Source of the DNA: GCA-2746795 sp964643965
GTDB taxonomy: Bacteria; Chloroflexota; Anaerolineae; Promineifilales; Promineifilaceae
Direction of reading: 5' to 3'
DNA: 64,000 nucleotides
NCBI GenBank assembly: GCA_964643965.1
Contig: CAZXVH010000011.1
Span: 1-64,000, forward strand
Part shown: in pieces, positions 17,528 to 26,044 of the stretch
Layout: each line of letters begins with the position of its first letter
Position numbering within the stretch: position 1 is the stretch's first letter
Position numbers and translations under genes: made by a program
The notes under the pieces: generated by a model
What the model was told of the DNA's origin: nothing
Database searches by the model: none
The model's input: only the letters and a program-made list of their open reading frames with translations

Positions 17528-18604
17528 GTGACAACGACGCAAGATCAAATTCTCATCGTCGATGACACCCCGGCCAATTTGCGCCTGCTGGCGCAGATGT
17601 TGGCGAATGTTGGCTACATCGTGCGGCCGGCGCGAGATGGCCGCACTGCCCTGGCTTCGGCGCAATCCGCGCCACCAGACCTCATCTTGCTCGACGTGAT
17701 GATGCCAGACATGGACGGCTACGAAGTGTGCCGCCAGTTAAAAGCCAACGAGCAAACGGCCGACATCCCCATCATTTTCATCAGCGCCCTGGACGATGTG
17801 CAAGACAAGGTGAAATCCTTTGCCCTGGGCGGGGTTGATTACATTCCGAAACCGTTTCACGATGAAGAAGTGCTGGCCCGGGTGCAAACCCATCTCACCA
17901 TCCGCAAGCTGCAAAAAAGCCTCAACGAGCAAATCGCCGAGCTAAACGCCTTTGCCCACACCGTCGCCCATGACCTCAAAAATCCGCTGGCGCTCATTGT
18001 GGGTTTCTCCGATTTTTTGGTAGCCACCAACCACCAGCTGTCTGATGAAGAAAAGGCCCTTAACCTCACCAAAATTCAAAAAGCGGGCAACAAAGCCGCC
18101 AATATCATTGATGAGCTGCTGCTCCTGGCCAGTGTACGCCAGCAGGATGTGGTGACGACCCCTCTGGAGATGGCTGCCATCCTCTTTGCCGCCCAGGATC
18201 GCCTCACTTATATGATTGATGAGTATCAGGCACAAATCAGTATGCATACCCAATGGCCTACCGCCCTGGGCTACGCCCCCTGGGTCGAGGAAATATGGGT
18301 CAATTATTTGAGCAACGGGCTGAAATACGGCGGCCGGCCGCCCCAATTGGAACTGGGTGGAGAAATAATGGCAGACGGCCGTTGTCGGTATTGGGTCAAA
18401 GATAATGGACCAGGCATCGAGCCAGAACACCTCGGCCGCCTGTTTGCGGAATTCATGCGCATCGGCGAAATGCGCGTGGAAGGGCATGGGCTGGGGCTTT
18501 CCATTGTGCAGCGCATCAGCCAAAAGCTGGGCGGTGAAGTAGGCGTCACCAGCCAACTGGGGCAAGGCAGCGAGTTTTACTTCATCTTGCCCTCTGCTCA
18601 CTAA
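17528..18604 (+). CDS. Soluble receiver-histidine kinase
   Basis: About 358 residues: an N-terminal receiver domain (IVDDTPANLRLL; phospho-Asp about 56 in LLDVMMPDMDG), then HisKA (His about 148 in VAHDLKNPL) and HATPase_c (DNGPGIEPEHLG, GHGLGLSIV). No membrane segment is present. A GTG start at 17528 is chosen because AAAGGA at 17516-17521 is six bases before it; the ATG at 17522 would touch the ribosome site. It follows the hybrid kinase by about 90 bp on the same strand and probably takes phosphate from it, passing the signal to an output not encoded here. The 250 bp after the gene contain only a dispersed repeat. Confidence 0.88.
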   Translation: MTTTQDQILIVDDTPANLRLLAQMLANVGYIVRPARDGRTALASAQSAPPDLILLDVMMPDMDGYEVCRQLKANEQTADIPIIFISALDDVQDKVKSFALGGVDYIPKPFHDEEVLARVQTHLTIRKLQKSLNEQIAELNAFAHTVAHDLKNPLALIVGFSDFLVATNHQLSDEEKALNLTKIQKAGNKAANIIDELLLLASVRQQDVVTTPLEMAAILFAAQDRLTYMIDEYQAQISMHTQWPTALGYAPWVEEIWVNYLSNGLKYGGRPPQLELGGEIMADGRCRYWVKDNGPGIEPEHLGRLFAEFMRIGEMRVEGHGLGLSIVQRISQKLGGEVGVTSQLGQGSEFYFILPSAH

Positions 18605-18770
18605 CCCCCCTCATCACATCCCTAAATTTTATAACTGGTCATCATTTCCACTCAATCACCGGCGCCAACAGTTGATGGGTGTAGCCAGTCGCCTGCGTCC
18701 CGGCTGATAACATTTCCTATCCGGCGAAAACGGCCGTGTTTTCCACCAGGCTCGCCAGGGGGTGATGCGG

Positions 18771-18818
18771 GCTTCGACAGGCTCAGCCCTCGTCTGGCTG
18801 TATAGTTACAAACAATCA
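18771..18818. repeat. CTTCGACA-GCTCAGCCCTCG dispersed repeat
   Basis: GGCTTCGACAGGCTCAGC followed by CCTCG and CTGGCTGTAT-GTTAC recurs at 24049-24093 with a few changes. Its core is the CTTCGACAAGCTCAGG repeat also seen at 40157 and 44280. It lies just upstream of the SDR fusion gene. Confidence 0.7.
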
Positions 18819-18855
18819 TGTTAAAATTACGCCAACTTAGTGACAGAGGCACTTT

Positions 18856-20352
18856 ATGAGCAAGAAATTGGTTTTCATCACTGGCGGCGCCGGCAACATG
18901 GGATCAGAGACAGTCAAAGAATTTTTGAACAGATCAGATAGGTTCAAACTCAGACTCCTGGTGCTTGATACTCCTGACGAAAGAAAAAAAGTGAGGCGCT
19001 ATAAAAACAACAAATCCGTCGAAATTGTTTATGGCGATATGAAAGATGCAAATATTATCGATCATTGTGTTAAAGGCGCAGATTTTGTCCTGCATATTGG
19101 AGCGCTCGTATCTCCCATGGCCGATAAGGAGCCTGAAGCGTGCATAAAAGTCAACTATGGTTCGGCCCTCCATATCATCAAGGCGATCAAGAAACAGCCC
19201 AACGCCGATACCATTGGTCTTGTCTATATTGGCACTGTCGGCCAAACGGGTGATCGCCCCCCTCCCATTCATTGGGGGCGTGTGGGGGATCCGATAAAAG
19301 TATCCATGTTTGATTACTATAGCGTATCCAAAGTCGCGGCTGAAAGAGCCGTTATAGAATCTGGTCTTAAAAAGTGGGTTGTCTTGCGACAATCCGGCAT
19401 GTTACCCGTGAATGAAATCGCTCAAAATGATCCCATCGTTTTCCATCAGAATCTGAACAATGTGTTGGAATGGTCAACAGCGGAAGAATCTGGCAGGCTT
19501 ATGGCTAATGTTTGTGAAAATTGGCTGCCTGATTCGTTTTGGAGAGAGGTCTATAACATCGGCAATGGTGAAAAGTGGCGGTTTACCTTTTATGAACTAC
19601 TGCAAAAGATGTTTCAAGATCTTGATGTGGACATCAAGAAAGTGTTCAAGCCGCAAGACCAGGCTCTCTATAATTTTCATGGGCAATGGTATACGGATTC
19701 TGACAAATTAGAGGCCATTACCCATTTCAGGTTTTTAGATCCAGACGCCTATTTTGAAAGAACCAACAAGAAAATTCGGCTGATTAAACATATCCCCTTC
19801 TTAAACAGATTACTGCCCACGCAAGAAGCGCTTATCCAGAACATGAATGAAAATCGTAAAAAAGAACGGGGGCCAGATTGGATGCTTCAGCGCCATAAAA
19901 CGGATTGGATTAAGTCATTCTGGGGGTCCCTTGAAAAGAAGGAAGCCATAAAAACCTGGGAGGAAGGATATGAGCTTCTTGACATAAGCAAAGAACCAAC
20001 CTTTCTTGACCATGGTTATGATGAAGATAAACCGACGATTGAACTAAATATTGAAGATATGGAGGAAGCTGCTAACTACAGAGGGGGCGCCTGTCTTTCA
20101 GAAAGCATGACAACTGGAGATTTGTACAGCCCGCTTCGTTGGCGATGTTATAAAGGCCATGATTTTCAGGCAACACCCTACCTCATTCTAAAAGCAGGCC
20201 ATTGGTGTCCGCATTGCGAGGAAGAAGCCTGGAATCATGCTGAGTGGGCTACGTTTAATCCATTTTTTGCCCAGGTATGGACGCCCATACACGGCAAAGA
20301 AAATGCCGTCTATGTTAAAAAGTCCGTCAATACCCTGCTTGTTGATCACTGA
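18856..20352 (+). CDS. Extended SDR (NAD-dependent epimerase/dehydratase) fused to a C-terminal treble-clef zinc finger
   Basis: A 498-residue protein. Residues 1 to about 290 form an extended short-chain dehydrogenase: NAD-binding GGAGNMG, a VYGDMKD acidic site, and the catalytic YYSVSK. Residues about 300-400 are unrecognised and rich in charge. The C-terminal region contains CYKGHDFQATPYLILKAGHW followed by CPHC, resembling the treble-clef pattern C-GH-x-W/F...GxxCPxC. A sugar or lipid substrate is possible but unproven. The gene is clearly AT-richer than its neighbours and lacks the ACGGCCGT palindrome, which suggests transfer. GAGG precedes the start. No partner gene adjoins. Confidence 0.8.
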   Translation: MSKKLVFITGGAGNMGSETVKEFLNRSDRFKLRLLVLDTPDERKKVRRYKNNKSVEIVYGDMKDANIIDHCVKGADFVLHIGALVSPMADKEPEACIKVNYGSALHIIKAIKKQPNADTIGLVYIGTVGQTGDRPPPIHWGRVGDPIKVSMFDYYSVSKVAAERAVIESGLKKWVVLRQSGMLPVNEIAQNDPIVFHQNLNNVLEWSTAEESGRLMANVCENWLPDSFWREVYNIGNGEKWRFTFYELLQKMFQDLDVDIKKVFKPQDQALYNFHGQWYTDSDKLEAITHFRFLDPDAYFERTNKKIRLIKHIPFLNRLLPTQEALIQNMNENRKKERGPDWMLQRHKTDWIKSFWGSLEKKEAIKTWEEGYELLDISKEPTFLDHGYDEDKPTIELNIEDMEEAANYRGGACLSESMTTGDLYSPLRWRCYKGHDFQATPYLILKAGHWCPHCEEEAWNHAEWATFNPFFAQVWTPIHGKENAVYVKKSVNTLLVDH

Positions 20353-20472
20353 GTAACCGCTCGTATATAACTACAAACCAAATCGCTGAGTTAATGACAA
20401 ACGCCTGCTAAAACAATGGCAAAACAGAGGATGTGGTTACGATTTGAAAGTTGTACCAATCTTTTGCTGATA

Positions 20473-22917
20473 TTAGCTGAGAATAGCTTTCACTTTTACC
20501 GTAGAACGGGGGCCGGCCGGCATAGATACCACATTTCCCACAATCGCCTGCCCATCAACCACTAAAGCCACCTTGTTTCCAGCCCCTTCCCGCACCACTT
20601 CAATCTCAAAGGTAACACCCTGATATAGCCGCGTCACCCTAAATCCAGACCACTCTACCGGAATCACAGGCGCAATTTCCAAACCACCATAAGCCGGACG
20701 AATCCCCAAAATCCACTGCGTAATCGCCACATAATTCCAGGCGGCCGTGCCAGTGAGCCAGGAATTCTTCGCCTCGCCGTATGTGGCCGCATCGCGTCCT
20801 GCAATCATTTGAGCATACACATACGGCTCACAGCGATGAATCTCGCTGATCGCTTCTCGCGCTGAGGGATTGATCCGTTTGTAATAATCAAACGCCTGTT
20901 CTCCATTGCCCACCATCGCCTCAGAAATCATAATCCAGGGATTGGTATGGCAGAAAATACCCGCATTTTCTTTATAACCAGGCGGATAAGTGGAAATCTC
21001 GCCCAGGTTCAGGTAATAGTGAGTATACGCAGGTTGTTGCAGCATAAGGCCATGCTCCGTCGCCAACTGTTCTTTGACCGCGTTCAACGCCTGTGTAGCA
21101 TACCCTTGCTTCCGGCCGATGCCCGCCATGATGCACATACCTTGCGGCTCGATGAAAATCTGCCCTTCTGCACATTGGCTGGAGCCAACTTTGTCGCCAA
21201 AATCATCATAGGCGCGTTGGAACCAGGCGCCATCCCAGCCATGCGCCAGGGTAGTGGCTTCCATGTCGGCCGCTGCCCGACTATAGGCAGCCACATCCTC
21301 CGCTTTGTGCAGCGCCTCAGCCAGCGCCGCCATCTCTTTGGCGGCATACACAAACAGTCCCGCGATGAAAATGGATTCGGCGACCTTGCCTTCTTTATTG
21401 GTCGTCGTCTGAAAAGATTCGCCAGGTTCAGAGGAGAAGGTGTTGAGGTTGAGGCAATCGTTCCAGTCAGCGCGACCAATCAAGGGCAACCCATGGGGGC
21501 CAAGTCGATCCAGGGTGTATTGCAGGCTGCGCTGCAAATGTTCATACAGCGGCGTCTCTGTGCCCGGCTGATTATCATAAGGAACCAATTCGTCTAAAAT
21601 GGAGAAATCGGCCGTTTCTTTCACATACGCCGTCACACTCAACACCAGCCACAGCGGATCATCATTAAAATCACCGCCGATGGCATCATTGCCCCGCTTG
21701 GTCAACGGCTGGTATTGGTGATACGCGCCACCCGTCGGCAACTGCGTGGATGCAATGTCAATGATGCGTTCCCGCGCCCGTTCTGGGACCATGTGCACGA
21801 AGCCGAGTACATCTTGATTAGAATCGCGGAAGCCCATGCCCCGGCCAATGCCCGATTCAAAATAGGAAGCCGACCGGGACATATTGAACGTGACCATGTT
21901 TTGGTAAGCGTTCCAGATATTGACCATGCGGTTGGTATCATCATCTGGCGTTTCCACCTGATAAATACTCAACAATTTTTCCCAGAACAATTTCAAGTCA
22001 GTAAACGCCGCTTCTGCTGCATCTTCCGTTAAATATTTCTCAATGATGGGCGTGACGGTCTGTTTGTGGATGGTTTGGGCGCCGGGTGGGTCAAATTTGG
22101 TCTCACGCCGGTTTTCATGGTAGCCGAGTAAGAAGATGATTTTGCGCGTCTCGCCAGCCGCCAACGATAAGTTGACATGATGAGAACCAATCGGCTGCCA
22201 ACCATGGGCATGGGAGTTTTGTGATACGCCCGTTTCCACAACGGCCGGATTGTCATAGCCACGATAAGCCCCTAAAAATGTGTCGCGCTGGGTGTCGTAA
22301 CCCGCGATGTCGGCGGAACAGGCGAAGTAAGCAAAATGGTCGCGCCGTTCGCGGTATTCGGTTTTGTGGTAGATGGTATTGCCTGCTACTTCCACTTCGC
22401 CGATATTGAGGTTGCGTTGGTAGTTGGTGGTGTCGTCGTTGGCGTCCCACAAGCAAAATTCGATGCTGGAGAAGAGGGACAACTCGGCCGCTTCAGCCCG
22501 CTCGTTGGTCACAGCTACTTGCCAGATTTCCAGCGTTTCGCCCAAGGGGATGAAGTAGCGGGTTTGGGCTTTGATGCCGGCATAAGTGGAGGCGATGGTG
22601 GAGTAGCCCAGGCCATGGCGGCAGGTATAGTCATGCAAATCTTTGCGCACGGGCTGCCAACTGGGTGACCAAAATTCGCCTGAGTCATTATCGCGCAGGT
22701 AGAGATAACGGCCGTTTACATCCAGGGGCGCATCATTGTAGCGATAGCGCGTTAAGCGGCGCAGGCGGGCGTCACGGTAGAAAGTGTAGCCGCCGGCCGT
22801 GTTCGATAACAGGCCAAAATATTGTTCGCTGCCCAGGTAATTGATCCAGGGCAAAGGCGTGTCTGGTTGAGTGATGACATATTCTCGTGATTCGTCGTCA
22901 AAATATCCGTAGCGCAT
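20473..22917 (-). CDS. Cellobiose phosphorylase (GH94)
   Basis: An 814-residue cytoplasmic GH94 enzyme. It should phosphorolyse cellobiose to glucose 1-phosphate and glucose. The N-terminus reads MRYGYFDDESREYVI, followed by the NTAGGYTFYRDARLRRLTRY block. The centre has SYFESGIGRGMGFRDSNQD and then GRADWNDCLNLN, with the general-acid Asp at about residue 487. These stretches fit characterised cellobiose phosphorylases far better than chitobiose phosphorylase, whose corresponding sites differ. Length matches the family. AGGAG lies nine bases before the start. It follows a LacI-type regulator by 19 bp on the same strand, so the two form an operon under sugar control. Confidence 0.93.
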   Translation of the reverse strand: MRYGYFDDESREYVITQPDTPLPWINYLGSEQYFGLLSNTAGGYTFYRDARLRRLTRYRYNDAPLDVNGRYLYLRDNDSGEFWSPSWQPVRKDLHDYTCRHGLGYSTIASTYAGIKAQTRYFIPLGETLEIWQVAVTNERAEAAELSLFSSIEFCLWDANDDTTNYQRNLNIGEVEVAGNTIYHKTEYRERRDHFAYFACSADIAGYDTQRDTFLGAYRGYDNPAVVETGVSQNSHAHGWQPIGSHHVNLSLAAGETRKIIFLLGYHENRRETKFDPPGAQTIHKQTVTPIIEKYLTEDAAEAAFTDLKLFWEKLLSIYQVETPDDDTNRMVNIWNAYQNMVTFNMSRSASYFESGIGRGMGFRDSNQDVLGFVHMVPERARERIIDIASTQLPTGGAYHQYQPLTKRGNDAIGGDFNDDPLWLVLSVTAYVKETADFSILDELVPYDNQPGTETPLYEHLQRSLQYTLDRLGPHGLPLIGRADWNDCLNLNTFSSEPGESFQTTTNKEGKVAESIFIAGLFVYAAKEMAALAEALHKAEDVAAYSRAAADMEATTLAHGWDGAWFQRAYDDFGDKVGSSQCAEGQIFIEPQGMCIMAGIGRKQGYATQALNAVKEQLATEHGLMLQQPAYTHYYLNLGEISTYPPGYKENAGIFCHTNPWIMISEAMVGNGEQAFDYYKRINPSAREAISEIHRCEPYVYAQMIAGRDAATYGEAKNSWLTGTAAWNYVAITQWILGIRPAYGGLEIAPVIPVEWSGFRVTRLYQGVTFEIEVVREGAGNKVALVVDGQAIVGNVVSMPAGPRSTVKVKAILS

Positions 22918-22936
22918 GAGTTCAGGCTCCTTTTAT

Positions 22937-23956
22937 TTACTTTAAAGCCCCACAGGATTGTCTGATCACCAGCTCTGTGGGCAAAATAATACGGCGCGGC
23001 GGCTCAGTCCCCGTTTGAATGATGTCCAATAATATTTCGGCGGCCATGGCGCCAATGCGGCGAATGGGCTGCCGGACGGTGGTCAACGATGGGTGGGTAG
23101 AGGTAGCGAAGGGCAAATCGTCAAAACCCACCACGGCAATATCGTCCGGCACATTGACCCCGGCCGTGTGTAACGCCCGCAGCGCCGAAAATGCCATGCC
23201 ATCTGAAGCTACAAAAACGGCGTCTGGCTGATGGGGCAGCAGAGTCAGCATGGCGTTATAAGCTTTAGTCTCATCAAAGTCGCCGTTGATGATGAGCGCT
23301 TCATCCAGGGGCAGCCCCCGTTCATTCAATGCATTTTTATAGCCAACAAAGCGGTCCACTCCAGCGCTCATATCCTGCCGGCCGGTGATGGTGGCAATGC
23401 GGGTGCATCCCTGGCGAATGAGATGGATAACGGCCGTATATGCGCCGGTCTCATTATTCACATCCACATAACTAGCGGTGGTGTTTTCGGCCGGTCGGCC
23501 AATGACGATGAAAGGCATCCCGCTGGTTTCCAGACGGGAGATCAGGGGATCATCCTTCTGTGATGAAGCAAAAATGACGCCATCCAGATGTCCCCGGCTC
23601 AACACACGCGGGTAAAGTTTTTGCTCCTCATCTTCTGAATGCAGCAAAAACAGCGACAAGAGGTAGTCGGTGGCATTGCTGACCTGCGTAATGCCTTGAA
23701 TGAGGCGTGGGTAATAAGGGTCGGCAAAGAGGGAGTGCGCTATGCGCGGAATGATAAGGCCGATGACGCCAATGCGGTTGGTCGCCAAAGAGCGAGCCGC
23801 CAAATGAGGCTGGTAGCCAGTTTCTTGAATGACAGCCAAGACCCGTTCCCGTATTTCTGGCCGCACGCCGGCGCTCTCATTCACCACGCGGGAAACGGTG
23901 GCTCGGGAGACGCCGGCCATTTCCCCTATTTTTTCTAACGTCAGACGTTCGCTCAT
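22937..23956 (-). CDS. LacI family transcriptional regulator
   Basis: A 339-residue repressor. The N-terminal helix-turn-helix (TLEKIGEMAGVSRATVSRVV) and hinge (AARSLATNR) precede a periplasmic-binding-protein-like sensor domain with GVIGLIIPR and DDIAVVGFDDLPFA. AAAGGA lies upstream of the start. It is the first gene of an operon with cellobiose phosphorylase, so it probably senses cellobiose or a derivative. A perfect 26-bp palindrome of the CelR/LacI type lies about 150 bp upstream of its start and is the likely operator, implying autoregulation. Confidence 0.92.
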   Translation of the reverse strand: MSERLTLEKIGEMAGVSRATVSRVVNESAGVRPEIRERVLAVIQETGYQPHLAARSLATNRIGVIGLIIPRIAHSLFADPYYPRLIQGITQVSNATDYLLSLFLLHSEDEEQKLYPRVLSRGHLDGVIFASSQKDDPLISRLETSGMPFIVIGRPAENTTASYVDVNNETGAYTAVIHLIRQGCTRIATITGRQDMSAGVDRFVGYKNALNERGLPLDEALIINGDFDETKAYNAMLTLLPHQPDAVFVASDGMAFSALRALHTAGVNVPDDIAVVGFDDLPFATSTHPSLTTVRQPIRRIGAMAAEILLDIIQTGTEPPRRIILPTELVIRQSCGALK

Positions 23957-24002
23957 ACTTGCGGTTTCCTTTGTGTTTGAAGGAGATCTGTCGTGCGACG
24001 TA

Positions 24003-24093
24003 TCTATTCAGGTGTAGCCAGAGCGTGTCGAAGGCGGAACCGGGCTTCGACATGCTCAGCCCTCGCCAGGCTGTATCGTTACTATGCGATTTT
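24003..24093. repeat. CTTCGACA-type dispersed repeat pair
   Basis: AGCGTGTCGAAGGCGG (from 24010) and GGGCTTCGACATGCTCAGCC (from 24048) are inverted relatives of the core repeat. The right part, including the following CAGGCTGTATCGTTAC, matches 18771-18818. It lies between lacI and its operator. Confidence 0.65.
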
Positions 24094-24104
24094 GAAAAAT
24101 CGCG

Positions 24105-24130
24105 CCACCATGAGAGCGCTCTCATGGTGG
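24105..24130. promoter_or_regulatory. 26-bp perfect palindrome, probable LacI-family operator
   Basis: CCACCATGAGAGC (24105-24117) is followed directly by its exact complement (24118-24130). The centre GAGAGCGCTCTC resembles the TGGGAGCGCTCCCA box of CelR-type cellobiose repressors. It lies between the divergent lacI-phosphorylase operon and rarD. Confidence 0.8.
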
Positions 24131-24180
24131 GAGCAAAATCGTAACAAAAGGTGATGGTGAAGTCAAGGCATTCGGATGTT

Positions 24181-24210
24181 TTGTCAGAAACGGCCGTTTT
24201 CCTTTATACT
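24181..24210 (+). promoter_or_regulatory. Sigma-70-type promoter for rarD
   Basis: TTGTCA (24181-24186) and TATACT (24205-24210) are spaced by 18 bp, and each matches consensus at five of six bases. The spacer holds the AAACGGCCGTTT palindrome. Transcription would start near 24217 and run through the MITE-like element into rarD. Confidence 0.6.
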
Positions 24211-24242
24211 CCTCTCTCTATCCCACAAGATAAAATTTCCCA

Positions 24243-24350
24243 GTAACATCTCAGTATTTGGGGACAAAGATTACAAAAGTTTCAGAATTAGCTTTGCATG
24301 AACACTCTGATGCCAAAACTTTTGTAATCTCCCAGTTTATTGAGAAGATA
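24243..24350 (+). mobile_element. 108-bp MITE-like element, copy A
   Basis: This stretch is about 96% identical (four differences in 108) to the reverse complement of 51608-51715. Within it AGATTACAAAAGTTT and AAACTTTTGTAATCT are inverted repeats, so the transcript would fold into a long hairpin. It lies entirely in the leader of rarD, ending 16 bp before the ribosome site. It encodes no protein. Confidence 0.85.
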
Positions 24351-24377
24351 CTTTTCCCAGGTCTCAAAGGACAAAAC

Positions 24378-25304
24378 ATGAAGAATAAAGGGATTCTCTA
24401 CGGTATTATCGCCTATACACTTTGGGGATTACTGCCCATTTACTGGAAATCTTTACAAAGTGTGCCGCCCATCGAAATTTTAAGCCATCGTATGGTCTGG
24501 TCATTCTTTTTCATGGTCGTTATTTTGGCGGTGAAGCGGCGTTGGGCCTGGATTCAGCCTGTGTTGAAGCAGCCGAGGATATTAATTACGTTTCTGATAA
24601 CGGCCGTTCTCTTGAGCATCAATTGGTTTACCTACATTTGGGGCGTAAACTCTGGATATATCGTCGAAACCGCCCTGGGCTACTTCATCAATCCCCTGGT
24701 AAATGTCATGCTGGGCTACATCTTCTTGAAAGAACGACTGCGTACGGGGCAATGGGTGGCGGTTTTGTTGGCTTTGGGGGGGGTCGTTTATCTCACAGTG
24801 ACCTATGGTTCTCTCCCCTGGATTGCCCTGACATTGGCCTTTTCTTTCGCTCTTTATGGCCTGCTGCGCAAAACGGCCGCCCTTAATTCACTGGAAGGCT
24901 TATCTCTGGAAACGGCGTGGCTGTTCTTGTTTGCCCTGGGGGGATTGATTTATTTTGAGGTGCAAGGCACGGCCGCTTTTGGGCACAGTTCGGTATCGAC
25001 AAATCTGTTGTTGATTGGGGCGGGGGTGGTAACGGCCGTTCCCCTCCTCTTTTTTGCCGCTTCCGCCCGCCTGGTTACCATGGCGACATTGGGCATCTTG
25101 CAATATCTGGCGCCGACTCTGCAATTTTTGATTGGCGTCTTTGTTTACGGCGAAGCATTCTCACGCACCCAGTTAATCGGCTTTTCGTTTATTTGGCTGG
25201 CATTGATTGTGTATACTGTGGAGAGTTTCCGGCACAATGGGCGATTGGCGAGGCAAAAAAGGAGAGAATCCTCTGTGATGCCTCCGGGCAATCCCCTGCC
25301 ATAA
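24378..25304 (+). CDS. rarD: RarD-type EamA permease
   Basis: A 308-residue drug/metabolite-transporter superfamily protein with about ten transmembrane segments. The start MKNKGILYGIIAYTLWGLLP matches the RarD subfamily (GxxxxxxAYxxWGxxPxYWK). WFTYIWGVNSGYIVETALGY and FINPLVNVMLGYIFLKERL are also typical. RarD proteins are presumed permeases; the substrate is unknown. The ATG at 24378 follows AAAGGA. A longer reading from 24258 would begin inside the inserted repeat element and is rejected. It is convergent with the phosphopantetheinyl transferase gene, with two bases between the stops. Confidence 0.9.
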   Translation: MKNKGILYGIIAYTLWGLLPIYWKSLQSVPPIEILSHRMVWSFFFMVVILAVKRRWAWIQPVLKQPRILITFLITAVLLSINWFTYIWGVNSGYIVETALGYFINPLVNVMLGYIFLKERLRTGQWVAVLLALGGVVYLTVTYGSLPWIALTLAFSFALYGLLRKTAALNSLEGLSLETAWLFLFALGGLIYFEVQGTAAFGHSSVSTNLLLIGAGVVTAVPLLFFAASARLVTMATLGILQYLAPTLQFLIGVFVYGEAFSRTQLIGFSFIWLALIVYTVESFRHNGRLARQKRRESSVMPPGNPLP

Positions 25305-25306
25305 AA

Positions 25307-26044
25307 TTATATTAACTCGATCTGATCCCCATCAAAAAACAAACATGCTGGCATCTCGCTTTGCACAATCAACGCCCCGCGATACCCAGGAAAGGGATCA
25401 AACGACCGCATCGACCAACGCGCTGCTTCCTGCGCACTCCCGCGCACGGTCAACAAGGCAGCCGGCTCTCCTGGCAGCAGCGATACATCAAATTCAGCCA
25501 GGGGAAATGACAAACCATCCCCCACCGCTTTAATAAACGCTTCTTTGCGCGTCCAACAGTTGAAGAAAAGTTCCGGCTTGGGCGCAGCGCCCGCATTGGC
25601 ATAATCCTCATTTTCAGCGGCGGAGAAAAAACGCCGGGCGATGGCGTCCATATCATCTAGGAGCCGCACCTGCTCAATATCAACGCCAATGGGCGTCTGC
25701 CAGGCAAAGGCCAGGAGCAGCTTGCCATGACTATGTGAAACGTTGAACTGCAAAGCTGGTTCATTGACCAGGGCTGGTTTATCGAACTCGCCATAGCTGA
25801 ACTGGACCGCAGCAGGGGAAATTTGCAGATAACGGCCGTTTATACCACGCAGCACACCCCGGCCCACAATATAATGATGGCGGTGGTGGTCAAAACGAAA
25901 GCGCTCCGCCCTTGCCCGCTCATCCGCCGACAACACCTGCCAAAACGCTTCCCGAGCTGCGGCCAGCCGATCCAGCGACGCCCGCCACACATGCACCTCG
26001 CCCGGCGGCAGCACAAAACCCAGCGGCAAACCAGACCAACGCAT
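25307..26044 (-). CDS. 4'-phosphopantetheinyl transferase (Sfp family)
   Basis: A 245-residue enzyme that would attach phosphopantetheine from CoA to carrier-protein serines. Landmarks: a FNVSHSHGKLLLAF block near residue 97, the Mg-binding GVDIEQVRLL, and WTRKEAFIKAVGDGL near residue 165. The last carries the conserved W-KEA-K signature. Sfp-type length suggests action on secondary-metabolite or broad carrier proteins instead of only fatty-acid ACP. The ATG overlaps the pyrF stop by one base (TAATG), so translation is coupled to pyrF. No polyketide or peptide synthetase is in the window. Confidence 0.9.
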   Translation of the reverse strand: MRWSGLPLGFVLPPGEVHVWRASLDRLAAAREAFWQVLSADERARAERFRFDHHRHHYIVGRGVLRGINGRYLQISPAAVQFSYGEFDKPALVNEPALQFNVSHSHGKLLLAFAWQTPIGVDIEQVRLLDDMDAIARRFFSAAENEDYANAGAAPKPELFFNCWTRKEAFIKAVGDGLSFPLAEFDVSLLPGEPAALLTVRGSAQEAARWSMRSFDPFPGYRGALIVQSEMPACLFFDGDQIELI

